DNA of 21,946 bases, taken from the IMG/VR virus record IMGVR_UViG_3300013137_000114, positions 1-21,946 of that record, one strand, 5' to 3'. The DNA comes from a virus. The stretch's first letter is position 1. Each line of letters opens with the position of its first letter. The notes beneath the pieces are model-generated. The model was not told the DNA's origin. It was given only the letters and a program-made list of their open reading frames with translations, and made no database searches. Positions 1 to 7,827 of the stretch are shown here, in pieces. The position numbers and the translations under genes are program-made.

Positions 1-18
1 TAAAAGTAACTTTCGCAT
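1..18 (-). CDS. Start of a further minus-strand gene (5' end only)
   Basis: The ATG lies at 16-18 and reads MRKLLL before the window ends. A near-perfect ribosome site (TAAGGAGGTT, minus strand, 21-30) sits 2 bases upstream and overlaps the stop codon of the HNH gene. The basic-then-leucine start resembles the signal peptide of the gene at 678-1124 (MKKLLL), so this may be another exported protein, but six residues cannot settle that. Confidence 0.6.
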
Positions 19-27
19 AGAACCTCC

Positions 28-687
28 TTATCGGTTAATAAACATCAACCCTTGACTTAACCAAGTAAACGCTTTTTGATTTATTAAATCCATATTCAGA
101 TTTTGTTTTACGCTGTGATGTGTGCCTGAATGTATCTCCGCAGGGATATAAATAACGTGTTCGGTGTTTATGTGGTGTCCGTGCGAATTTGGAAACGGTT
201 TATTAATAGGTAAAAACCCGAAGTTCTTTTTCCTTTTAGCGTGGCATTTTTTCATTGCGTTTATTCCCTTAATTGTTTTTCTGTATCTTTTAACGTGTTG
301 CCTTCTTTGTTCACGGTGTGTTGCTTCGTATAATCTTTTTCTTTCTTTTTCGTGTTCTTTTCCACCACGCCAACCTTTACAGTTTTGCCCTCGTAGATTT
401 TCGCTACGCCATATATGAAAACATTTCCGAGAACAGAACTTGTGTCCGGTTTTCTTAAATCTGCTTCGTTGGGCGGTAACTTGTTTATTGCAGGTTGGAC
501 AATTAGTTATTACTCTACCGCCCTTCCAAACAGGACTTTTAGAACCAGTCCGTCCCAATATTCTGCATTTACGGGAACAATATTTCATACTGGCTTTTAT
601 TTGGGAAACAAAAAGTTTAATCATTGTTCCACAAATAGGGCAAGCCACATCTTTCGTTTGTTCCCCTCGTCTAAATTTTACTTCCAT
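28..687 (-). CDS. HNH endonuclease with two N-terminal zinc-finger-like modules
   Basis: A 219-residue probable DNA endonuclease of the free-standing phage HNH type. Two CxxC...CSRKC modules are visible (C16, C19, C37, C41 and C63, C66, C85, C89), each followed by a WKGG- or WRGG-like motif often found beside HNH domains. The C-terminal region has the histidine-rich core expected of an HNH/beta-beta-alpha-metal nuclease (HHIN at 171-174, H177, H186, HH at 190-191). The middle is very basic (about residues 110-155), fitting DNA binding. The start overlaps the previous gene by 10 bases and has no clear ribosome site, so translation may depend on coupling. The gene looks richer in A+T than the structural genes, which fits a mobile insertion. 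The family call rests on motifs; the target site is unknown. Confidence 0.8.
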   Translation of the reverse strand: MEVKFRRGEQTKDVACPICGTMIKLFVSQIKASMKYCSRKCRILGRTGSKSPVWKGGRVITNCPTCNKQVTAQRSRFKKTGHKFCSRKCFHIWRSENLRGQNCKGWRGGKEHEKERKRLYEATHREQRRQHVKRYRKTIKGINAMKKCHAKRKKNFGFLPINKPFPNSHGHHINTEHVIYIPAEIHSGTHHSVKQNLNMDLINQKAFTWLSQGLMFINR

Positions 688-1124
688 AGATTCAAGAAAA
701 CCGTAGGGGTATCGCTTCCGCCGTCTTCTTTAAGATATACATACAAATCATCAAAGTTCAGGTTATCTTTCTCGTAGCCCAGAGCCGTAGAAGGGATAAC
801 CCAATACTGATTGCCGGACGGCGTAATCTGCGTCTTGGAGAATACCACCCTGATACCCTTTGACGCATTGTAGATTTCAATCCCCTTGACGCCGGTATAA
901 TGTTTCTCGGTATAGGAATATGGATTGACCTCACAACTGTCAACCAAGACATCATCGGATACGCCCTTTTCGCTGATAGTTTTCAGATACGCATTCATCG
1001 TATCCTGCCGTGTGCTGTCGGCAAGCCCAGACCTATCGTTAATTTTTGACACCTCCACCGTTGTCGCCGAAGCCCTGACCGCAAATAATAACAACACCAC
1101 AATTACTAACAATAACTTCTTCAT
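678..1124 (-). CDS. Exported protein of unknown function, signal peptide
   Basis: A 148-residue protein I do not recognise. It opens with a textbook Sec signal peptide: two lysines, a hydrophobic run LLLVIVVLLLFAV, then RASA before TTVEV, so signal peptidase I would cut near residue 20. The mature part is polar with alternating hydrophobic residues, suggesting a small beta-rich domain. It contains one cysteine (DSCEVNP). The ribosome site AGGAGGAG is strong and 4-6 bases from ATG. It lies just after the largest ejection-protein gene and before the HNH gene. An exported late phage protein could act in the periplasm, for instance in lysis, exclusion of other phages or as a decoy. None of this is shown by the sequence. 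Confidence 0.75.
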   Translation of the reverse strand: MKKLLLVIVVLLLFAVRASATTVEVSKINDRSGLADSTRQDTMNAYLKTISEKGVSDDVLVDSCEVNPYSYTEKHYTGVKGIEIYNASKGIRVVFSKTQITPSGNQYWVIPSTALGYEKDNLNFDDLYVYLKEDGGSDTPTVFLNLWK

Positions 1125-1330
1125 TTCACTCCTCCTATTGACAAAGATTTAATTGTGTGGTATAAAGATAATATGAAAATTTTTGGGATGATATTGTTTT
1201 TGGCGTTTGGTTTTCTTTGTGGTTTCTCTGTTGGGGCAGGATGGGAACACGAACACAACAGACCATCAAAAGACCCTACTTGGGATTTATTTGAAAGAAA
1301 ACCACAAGACCCCCGGGGAATATAAATCAT
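1121..1330 (-). CDS. Possible 69-codon minus-strand frame, competing with the plus-strand gene
   Basis: A minus-strand frame fills the gap between the 1433-residue gene and the exported-protein gene exactly. Its ATG overlaps the upstream TGA as ATGA (1327-1330) and its TGA overlaps the next ATG as ATGA (1121-1124). A G-rich stretch before the start could serve as ribosome site. The geometry is typical of phage coupling. The predicted product, however, is rich in Cys, Ser, Pro and His without a convincing fold, and the opposite strand holds a more protein-like frame with a promoter. I think this is more likely a shadow, though both could be real. Confidence 0.22.
   Translation of the reverse strand: MIYIPRGSCGFLSNKSQVGSFDGLLCSCSHPAPTEKPQRKPNAKNNIIPKIFILSLYHTIKSLSIGGVK
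1138..1166 (+). promoter_or_regulatory. Near-consensus sigma70 promoter on the plus strand
   Basis: TTGACA (1138-1143) is followed by a 17-base spacer and TATAAA (1161-1166), with an extended -10 TG at 1158-1159. This is the best promoter match I found in the window, and it points against the direction of the other genes. The expected transcription start, about 7 bases past the -10, falls at or beside the A of the ATG at 1173. Confidence 0.65.
1173..1325 (+). CDS. Small membrane protein on the opposite strand (50 residues), possibly leaderless
   Basis: A plus-strand frame of 50 codons, not obviously a known family. Residues 1-24 form a hydrophobic, glycine-rich segment (MKIFGMILFLAFGFLCGFSV, then GAG) fitting a single membrane helix or uncleaved signal anchor. 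A polar tail follows, starting WEHEHNRPSKDPTWDLFERK. It ends in TAA one base before the convergent stop of the 1433-residue gene, so the frame fills the gap neatly. There is no Shine-Dalgarno site before ATG, but the strong promoter at 1138-1166 would start transcription at this ATG, which implies a leaderless message. It could be an independently expressed membrane effector (exclusion, lysis control), or the promoter may drive an antisense RNA. The frame could also be chance, since a minus-strand frame occupies the same DNA. Confidence 0.5.
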   Translation: MKIFGMILFLAFGFLCGFSVGAGWEHEHNRPSKDPTWDLFERKPQDPRGI

Positions 1331-4300
1331 TGTGCACCCCCCACCTGCTCGCCATACCAACCTCTCGTTTCTTTTGGTAGCGTAAAATACTGCCGTATTT
1401 CAATGGGCAATGTTTCACGTTTAATGGTTTCCGGTATTCGGTCTGCAATATCTTCTGCACTGACTAAAGCCATCGGATACAGGGCGTTCCATCTTTCCAT
1501 TTCAAACATTCCGATTTCACCCTTACCGGTCATCATCTTGTTGACTATTGAATTTACGGTGTCATTCCGTTTCTGTTGAATTATTTTGCTAACCTCCACC
1601 AGTTCATAAACATCAGACATTTCTTTCGGCTGGAAACCGAGAAGCCGAAGGGCGATGTTTAACTTGCCCAGTTCCTCTTTAGTTATAACCATCTCTCCGC
1701 TTGCCGATTTTAACCCTCCAAATCTCATAAGTTCGTAAACAGTGTTTGTCGTACGGCCAAGCGTCCCGCCACCTTTCTCCACCGCCTTCATTAAAATATC
1801 ACCCTTTCTTTCTGTGCCGATTGGCCTTCTGGCGAGTTGCCGGGCAAAGGGGTATATCCGCCCGGGCGCACCCATCACCAGTTCGGCCACCTGTTCGGGA
1901 AGGGTGTTCGCCAGCGGTATAGGAAGGAAGTTAAAGGACATAGATAAATCCACCCCCACCAGTCCGGGAAGTCCAACTTCAAACATATCCGCCATCGTCT
2001 TGCCGTATTTTTCCCGAAGTTTCTTTTTGTGTTGGTAGGCAAGCAGGGTAAGTCCAGCCGCACCCAGAACAGTAAAGGGCCAGAGAAGTAATTTAATCCC
2101 GCCGGCAATGGTGAGGTTAATCGCCATCTTTGCCAGCCCGCCCCATTTGCCTTCGTGCGCCAGCCGGTTCATCTGTCCGAGCATAGAGACGGGAAATCGT
2201 TTATACAGGGTCATAAATCTAAACGGTTGCTTCCTCATCCAATGCGGCACATCAATCGGAGAGGGCGCAAACTGCGTTTCAAATACGCCCATAGTGATAG
2301 CGTATTCCTTTAATTCTTCTCCGGTCATACCGTTTGCCTTACCGTGCAGATAAAACGCCTCTGTCGCTATCCTTCGGTTATTTGCTTCTGTTTGAGAAGA
2401 TGGGCGCATCTTTCCCATTCGCACGTCAAACTTAAATCCCTCCGCAAATCCAATTCCCCACTCACTTAACCGCCGTAATGTTTCAGGATTGCGGGTCATT
2501 ATGTGCATATATGCCTTGCCGAGATTGCCTTCGCCGACCCAGGGCAGGGTTGTCTGGAAGTTCTGAAATAACTGTTGCGCTATAAATCTGGCATTCTCAA
2601 GGTCAACCGTTACCATTAACCTTGTCAGCCGCCCGAAACTCCGATTCGTAAATCCGGGCCTCATCCACTTGTCTGCGCCAAGCGGTTTAAGTAATTCCTT
2701 AACCGTATTATCCACCGCTTCGCTAAACTGGTCGTATGTTCCCCAGGCGTTAGTTAATTCCCCTTGCAGATATTGGGCAAGGGATGGGTTTGTCTTGTAT
2801 GTCTTTTCAATAAACGGCTGTAATTGCCTATTTAGTTTTGTCAGGGCTATGCTTCTGTTGTGCCGGTAGACCGCCAGACTCATAATATCTTCATAGTCTG
2901 CGAAGTCCTTTGAATACCCGCCGTAACCCTTTCTGTGTTTCAATGAAGGATTAAACTTCCAGCGGCCCGCCTTCGTTCCTATCTTGCCGGAAGCAATCTC
3001 CATAATCTCTTCTTTGGACATCTCGCTTTCTTTACTTAAATCGTTCACTATCTTGAAATACCGCCCCCTGCTTAACCGGACAACATCAGGGATGGTAAAA
3101 TCATTGTAGGTTAATTTAACATCAACGCCGGGGTGTTTTACCATATATCTTCCGGCGTCATAGATGGCGTCAAATTGGCTTTCATACCTTCCGGCAATAC
3201 CTTCTTCTCCGGCAAAATCCCAGATAGGCAAACCCTTATCATCAACCCCCGCCTGTTTCAACAGAGAGAAATTCCCCCTGAATATATGCGGAAACCAGCC
3301 GTATTCCTTGCCCCAATCTTGCGGAAGATTATAGGTAGCGATAGATTCCTGCCTCATCTTTTCGGCGATGTTTTTATGGCGGATAACCATATCCTTAATC
3401 TTCGGGTTTATCGCCATAGCGGATACATCATCAGGGCTTGCCACCTTATCTATTAAGTCCATAAAGGCGTTCTTATCAGCCGGAGACAAACGTTTGCCCG
3501 CTTGATATATCTTTTTAACTTCCAAGTTGCCCCACATAGTTCCAACGCTTTGATTATGCGTAGACATCCTGATAGCGGTAACAAACGGCTTGGTTTCGGG
3601 GAAATAGGTTTGTAAGTAATCAGACGGACGGGCGGCGTATCCACCAATGCCAACCTTTTTCTCCGGCATTTTATCCATATAGAAATTGCCGGTGGTTGCG
3701 TTCTTTGCGGCTGACTCCGCCCTCATACCGGAAAGCAATACCTGTTCCGGTGTCTGTTTGATAAATCCGCTACCGAATTGGGCTTGGGGTTTAACCAAAT
3801 CAGGATAATCTTTTAATACCTCTGGGGGAACGGGCTTGCCTTCGGATAGGGCTTGTTTAACTATCTTTTTGTGAAAACCACCACTTGATAATATCGTTCC
3901 ATCTTGGCGGGCAAGTGTTTCTTTGGAATAATTTTCCATCAAATTATCTACCCACCGTTCCGTTTCTTTGTTATATCGTGTTCCCTTTTCTTTGGGTGCG
4001 CCACGATAACTATCTATAAAGTTTTCCCTCGTCATCTCCCACGGTTCTTTTGGTATATTCTTTGTGTTAATCGTTGAGGCAGGTTTAACCAAATCAGGAT
4101 AATCCTTTAATACCTCTGGCGGGACGGACTTGCCTTCGGAGATGGCTTGTTTAATTGTAAATTCGTGAGTTTCTGCTAAATCAGAAAATTCCTCTCCTTT
4201 TAATAATGTTTTTAGCGATTGACCTGGCTGGCTCAATGTCCCATCTTCAAACTTATAATGATATAATCCGTCAGAAGTTTTAACCCAATTATCTTGTAAG

Positions 4301-5628
4301 TCTTTTTTTATAAGTTCCCTTGTCGTCATCTCCCACGGTTCTTTAACCGCAGCCGGTTGTGCGGGTTCTGCTGTCTGCAACTTTATCTTCATTGCCCTGA
4401 AATACTGCCTTGCTTCACTTGCCGACCTAAATTTCTCTCCAGGGAATATTTCGTTTCTTGTTCCACTGTAAAATAATTGATAATATCCTCCGGCGTTTTT
4501 CTTTGCCTGGATATATGCTTCCGAGCCAAGGTTTTGAAACTCTGGTTTAACCTGCGGTAATGCTTGTGGGGTAATGGCCGGAACGCCAGCAGATACCGGC
4601 GGAGTTCTTAACGAAGCACTTATAACGCCGGGTGTAGTCGGCGGTGCTTTTGGCACATAAGGAATTACCGGTGAACCGCCGGGAGTAACCGTTGTGGTCT
4701 TACCGGCTACTTGTGCTATCGGCGCTTCACTTCCCGGCGGAAAATCCTTCGCTAATTGATGTGTTATCGTCATTTCCGCTTTGTCGAGGTCTATCGGGTA
4801 TCTGATATTTTTTAATACCTTACTGGCGGCTTTATAAACATCAGGCATTAAAAACCTTAAACCAAGCCCACCGGCAATAGCCGACGCTTCGTCAACCGGC
4901 GTGGTAGATACACCTGTCTTTGCGCCCAGCCATTTATTATAATTGCGGAATATGTCGGCCAGATATTTGCGTTCTTCCGGGGCAAGTTTAACTTGCGATA
5001 ACGGTGCTATTCCGGCTCTAATGATTTCAGAAATACTCTTTCTTTCCTGTATGGCGGTTACCAATCCAGCCGGGGCGTGTTCAAATATGCGCTGTATCGG
5101 TTCGGTGATAGTTTCGGCCATCCTGCCGACTTCCTCACCTACATCAACAAGGGCTTTAACCGGTTTCGGCCATCCGGCTCTCGGCGTAGGCGGTGCGGAC
5201 AGCAAACCCAATTCCTTTGCCCTCTGTGCCTGCATAGCCGTTATTTGCCCAATAGGTGAAGCGGCAATTGCGGCGTTCTTGACCGACGCCAACACATCCG
5301 GCTTTACCATCGGCTTATATCCGCCGGGAATAGACGCCATCTGTTTTTCGGTTGGCGGGGTGAATAAGTCTTTGACTGATTGTGCGGTATAAGACGGCTT
5401 AATTGTTTCCTTTAACGCCTGCCCGAAATAACCAGCCGTATTCTTAACCGGGGCTTCCTCTGCCAGAAAGCCGGATATGACCCTTTGTTTCATTTCCGCC
5501 GGTAATGTCTTGAACTCCGGGTCGGAATAAACATTATCCTTGAAATATCCCTGCCTGACCTTGTTTTTCTCAATTTCCGGCAAGGAGATAAATTCGGGGT
5601 CTTTTACTATTTGTTCCCAGGTTTCCAT
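1327..5628 (-). CDS. Giant internal virion / DNA-ejection protein (1433 residues)
   Basis: By size and position this is the last and largest ejection-type protein, the place T7 gene 16 holds. Such proteins are packed in the capsid and injected to help DNA cross the cell envelope. The start carries two copies of a DPEF-x-LP motif (residues 10-17 and 36-43). A Pro/Thr-rich linker covers about 310-365. Two 88-residue tandem repeats follow (429-516 and 527-614), each opening EPWEMT and ending PPEVLKDYPDLVKP, a short module seen in large polyvalent phage proteins. A long mostly helical region comes next, and a hydrophobic stretch with LLLWPFTVLGAAGLTLLAY near residue 1200 could enter a membrane. 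I see no clear lysozyme or transglycosylase catalytic motif. The ATG directly follows the upstream TAA and has no ribosome site, so coupling is likely. The function is inferred from position and architecture. Confidence 0.75.
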   Translation of the reverse strand: METWEQIVKDPEFISLPEIEKNKVRQGYFKDNVYSDPEFKTLPAEMKQRVISGFLAEEAPVKNTAGYFGQALKETIKPSYTAQSVKDLFTPPTEKQMASIPGGYKPMVKPDVLASVKNAAIAASPIGQITAMQAQRAKELGLLSAPPTPRAGWPKPVKALVDVGEEVGRMAETITEPIQRIFEHAPAGLVTAIQERKSISEIIRAGIAPLSQVKLAPEERKYLADIFRNYNKWLGAKTGVSTTPVDEASAIAGGLGLRFLMPDVYKAASKVLKNIRYPIDLDKAEMTITHQLAKDFPPGSEAPIAQVAGKTTTVTPGGSPVIPYVPKAPPTTPGVISASLRTPPVSAGVPAITPQALPQVKPEFQNLGSEAYIQAKKNAGGYYQLFYSGTRNEIFPGEKFRSASEARQYFRAMKIKLQTAEPAQPAAVKEPWEMTTRELIKKDLQDNWVKTSDGLYHYKFEDGTLSQPGQSLKTLLKGEEFSDLAETHEFTIKQAISEGKSVPPEVLKDYPDLVKPASTINTKNIPKEPWEMTRENFIDSYRGAPKEKGTRYNKETERWVDNLMENYSKETLARQDGTILSSGGFHKKIVKQALSEGKPVPPEVLKDYPDLVKPQAQFGSGFIKQTPEQVLLSGMRAESAAKNATTGNFYMDKMPEKKVGIGGYAARPSDYLQTYFPETKPFVTAIRMSTHNQSVGTMWGNLEVKKIYQAGKRLSPADKNAFMDLIDKVASPDDVSAMAINPKIKDMVIRHKNIAEKMRQESIATYNLPQDWGKEYGWFPHIFRGNFSLLKQAGVDDKGLPIWDFAGEEGIAGRYESQFDAIYDAGRYMVKHPGVDVKLTYNDFTIPDVVRLSRGRYFKIVNDLSKESEMSKEEIMEIASGKIGTKAGRWKFNPSLKHRKGYGGYSKDFADYEDIMSLAVYRHNRSIALTKLNRQLQPFIEKTYKTNPSLAQYLQGELTNAWGTYDQFSEAVDNTVKELLKPLGADKWMRPGFTNRSFGRLTRLMVTVDLENARFIAQQLFQNFQTTLPWVGEGNLGKAYMHIMTRNPETLRRLSEWGIGFAEGFKFDVRMGKMRPSSQTEANNRRIATEAFYLHGKANGMTGEELKEYAITMGVFETQFAPSPIDVPHWMRKQPFRFMTLYKRFPVSMLGQMNRLAHEGKWGGLAKMAINLTIAGGIKLLLWPFTVLGAAGLTLLAYQHKKKLREKYGKTMADMFEVGLPGLVGVDLSMSFNFLPIPLANTLPEQVAELVMGAPGRIYPFARQLARRPIGTERKGDILMKAVEKGGGTLGRTTNTVYELMRFGGLKSASGEMVITKEELGKLNIALRLLGFQPKEMSDVYELVEVSKIIQQKRNDTVNSIVNKMMTGKGEIGMFEMERWNALYPMALVSAEDIADRIPETIKRETLPIEIRQYFTLPKETRGWYGEQVGGAQ
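3788..4154. repeat. Direct repeat of 73 bases inside the giant ejection-protein gene
   Basis: Positions 3788-3860 and 4082-4154 are nearly identical with a few substitutions, 294 bases (98 codons) apart and in frame. They encode the shared end of the two 88-residue protein repeats (KQA-SEGK-VPPEVLKDYPDLVKP). The DNA is much better conserved here than in the rest of each unit, so either the duplication is recent in this part or gene conversion keeps it alike. Confidence 0.85.
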
Positions 5629-6732
5629 TTATTTTAGATATTTTTTCCACTCTTTTGGAACGCTTGAACCCGTTGAACCGCCCGGCAATACTCCGGTGTC
5701 ATACCATTGCTTAAATTGCGCTAAAGTCAATTCTGGCAAGGTGTTCCCCCCAGAAGTCATTTCAAAACCGTTGGGCATTCTTATTGACGTCCCGCCGGAT
5801 TTCCGTTTCAGATTGTAGTCGTAATAAAGTTTCTTGTAATCGGCGTCGGTCATCTGTTTGGATTTCGAGTATGCTGGTTTTCCTATTGCCTTTATTTCGT
5901 CAGTATCTTCATTTAACTGGTATCGTTGTTCCATCCCGTTCTCATCTGTCGTAGAATAGTACCAGAAATTACCTTTTTTCTCTGCAGGATAAGAAGGGTC
6001 TCCAATTGCCTTTAGTTCTCCGGTTCCCTCATTCAACGACATTAACTGTTCTTGGCCGGTTTCATCGCGATGGGTATAGTAATGAAATGACGGTTTGTTT
6101 ACTTTCTCTTCCGCCGGAACCGGAACTTCCCATTGACCGGTTATCGGATTCCTAACCCCGTATCCGGGTGCTATTTTTTCAAGTGCCGGCGGTTCAGTCG
6201 GTTTCATTAAAAAAGGCAATAATTGTCCGGCAAGCGCAGGATTAGCCGCCAATATGGACGGTGCAGCCATCCGTGTCCTTGATATCATTTCTTCTTCTGT
6301 GGGCGGTCGTGGAGGCGTCATTTGTCCGGTAGGCATCATAGAACCGGTATCGCCTGCCATCGGAACGCCAGGAGGTGCGCCGGGTATAAACATAGGCGGT
6401 AGTCCGGGTGCATTGAGGGCCGATATAGGTTGCCCTTCAACCTGCCTTGTAATACCTTCCATCGCCTTCTTTGCCTCGTCGTCCGCCTTCCGTTTTCTGT
6501 CGGCTTCTTCAAACTCAATCAGCATACCTATTTGTTTAAGTGCTTTTCGTGCAGGCATACGCTTTAATGTTTCCATCCGCTCGGCATTAAACATACCGCC
6601 GTATCGCTCTAACATTTCCGCAAGTAACGGTTCGGCCATTTTATCTTCTTGTTTTGCGGCCGCCATTTGACCCCAAGCGTTTATTGCCTGCGGTATCCCC
6701 CTGTTCCAACCGGTCGTGAAAAAGTTCCCCAT
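5629..6732 (-). CDS. Probable internal virion protein with a tandem repeat (367 residues)
   Basis: Not a family I can name. It sits between two other ejection-type genes, where T7 has gene 15. Residues 20-95 are charged and helical (coiled-coil-like around EFEEADRKRKADDEAKK). Residues 100-145 are rich in Pro, Gly and Met. Residues 215-252 and 255-292 form a tandem repeat: HYYTHRDETGQEQLMSLNEG against WYYSTTDENGMEQRYQLNED, each leading to a shared ELKAIG/EIKAIG. The ribosome site GAGG lies 6 bases before ATG. The end (SSVPKEWKKYLK) is basic. The repeat could be a small beta-hairpin binding module. The ejection role is inferred from the neighbours. Confidence 0.65.
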   Translation of the reverse strand: MGNFFTTGWNRGIPQAINAWGQMAAAKQEDKMAEPLLAEMLERYGGMFNAERMETLKRMPARKALKQIGMLIEFEEADRKRKADDEAKKAMEGITRQVEGQPISALNAPGLPPMFIPGAPPGVPMAGDTGSMMPTGQMTPPRPPTEEEMISRTRMAAPSILAANPALAGQLLPFLMKPTEPPALEKIAPGYGVRNPITGQWEVPVPAEEKVNKPSFHYYTHRDETGQEQLMSLNEGTGELKAIGDPSYPAEKKGNFWYYSTTDENGMEQRYQLNEDTDEIKAIGKPAYSKSKQMTDADYKKLYYDYNLKRKSGGTSIRMPNGFEMTSGGNTLPELTLAQFKQWYDTGVLPGGSTGSSVPKEWKKYLK

Positions 6733-6740
6733 TTTTTACC

Positions 6741-7448
6741 TCACCATCCGAATAGATTGCCGAAACCGCCGGCCGCACCGCCCGCACCCATCAAACTTCC
6801 GAATATATCGCCCAAGCCAAATTGATTTTGCTGGTTGGCTATCTGCGCCTGAACGGAATTATTAGCATAGGTGTTATATCCGCCGTAGATATTATTTACC
6901 AGACTGTTTAAGTCAGAGCCGGTATAATTACTGATAGTATTATTCGGCGTCTGCGTTCCCACTTGTGCGACCGGCATAGCGATACCTAAAACAGCCGCCG
7001 CCTGCGCCAACCGTTGCTGTCTTGCCTGTTCGGATAATGCGGCTAACTGTTGCGATTCTGAAGAGGCGGATATTGGACTATACGCATTGCCTCTAACCGA
7101 TTGCGCCGCCCTTATCTGCTCTTCGTATGCTTTCCTTAAATCCTCCGGTATCTCCCCTGCTTGACCTAACCCCTCTTGAACCCTGTCGGTTACGCCCTTG
7201 TATGTTTCATACCAGCCAGGATTAAGCCGGTTGCGGTATTTCTCTTGTAAACTCGTATACAATTCCGCCATTTCCGGCGCATATTGTTTCGCCGCTTCAA
7301 TCTGTTGTCCCAATATCTGCGGTTGCCATTCCAGTTGTGCTTTGTATATTTCGGGAATAGCGGCTATCTGCGCTTCAAGAGCCGCCGCCGTGCTTTCGCC
7401 TACATCCGGTGGTGCCGGAACATTGATGTGAGTTCCTTTACCTCCCAT
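6741..7448 (-). CDS. Probable internal virion protein, Ala/Gln-rich with Gly-rich end (235 residues)
   Basis: A mostly helical protein at the position of T7 gene 14 (internal core protein). It begins MGGKGTHINVPAPPDVGE, continues with long Ala/Gln/Glu helices (including SEQARQQRLAQAAAVLGIAM), then an Asn/Tyr-rich stretch and a Gly/Ala/Phe-rich C-terminus that may interact with membrane. The start at 7448 is chosen because AGGAGGGTTT lies directly before it and leaves an 11-base overlap with the upstream gene, like the 7817-7827 overlap. An ATG at 7499 in the same frame has no ribosome site and would overlap by 62 bases. No enzyme motif is visible. Confidence 0.65.
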   Translation of the reverse strand: MGGKGTHINVPAPPDVGESTAAALEAQIAAIPEIYKAQLEWQPQILGQQIEAAKQYAPEMAELYTSLQEKYRNRLNPGWYETYKGVTDRVQEGLGQAGEIPEDLRKAYEEQIRAAQSVRGNAYSPISASSESQQLAALSEQARQQRLAQAAAVLGIAMPVAQVGTQTPNNTISNYTGSDLNSLVNNIYGGYNTYANNSVQAQIANQQNQFGLGDIFGSLMGAGGAAGGFGNLFGW

Positions 7449-7827
7449 AAACCCTCCTGATAAAATATTCTTCCCTGCGTTTATTGTGCCACCCGACATA
7501 TTCCGTTTCCGGGTGCTTTGAAAAAAGAAGTTTCAACGCCTTCCTCAATACCTGCCCCTTCCCTTGAAATTTTGGGTGTAATACGGTATTCTGTATCACC
7601 ATAAATTTGCCGTAACCGGCGGTCTTGTTCTGCGTCAGCATTTTTGTTAAACTGTCGCCCATCCAATAATCGGCAACCAGGGCAATCTTCTTCCCGTTGC
7701 GCAGGATAAGGACATTACCCCACGCCAGCATAGTGCTGTAATATGCAGTCCATTTCTCCCTTGAAACGGCAGAGCCACTATACCGGCAAACAAAATCGGT
7801 TATCTCTCCGACAAGGTTATTCGGCAT
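7438..7827 (-). CDS. GNAT-fold protein, candidate T7 gp13-like virion protein
   Basis: A 129-residue protein with the core of a GNAT N-acyltransferase: strands around VLILRNGKKIALVADY (39-54) and FMVIQNTVLHPKFQGKGQVL (75-94), where QGKGQ (88-92) matches the acetyl-CoA pyrophosphate loop Q/R-x-x-G-x-G/A, then a helix (RKALKLLF). T7 gene 13, the first of the internal-protein genes, also has an acyltransferase-like fold, and this gene stands in the same place before the ejection genes. It may therefore be structural rather than catalytic; protein acetylation remains possible. It overlaps the previous gene by 11 bases. Confidence 0.65.
   Translation of the reverse strand: MPNNLVGEITDFVCRYSGSAVSREKWTAYYSTMLAWGNVLILRNGKKIALVADYWMGDSLTKMLTQNKTAGYGKFMVIQNTVLHPKFQGKGQVLRKALKLLFSKHPETEYVGWHNKRREEYFIRRVYGR

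Noticed and set aside
4943-5392. Plus-strand 149-codon frame opposite the giant ejection gene
   Set aside because: Fully within a 1433-codon gene whose protein shows repeats and domains; codon composition mirrors the opposite strand.
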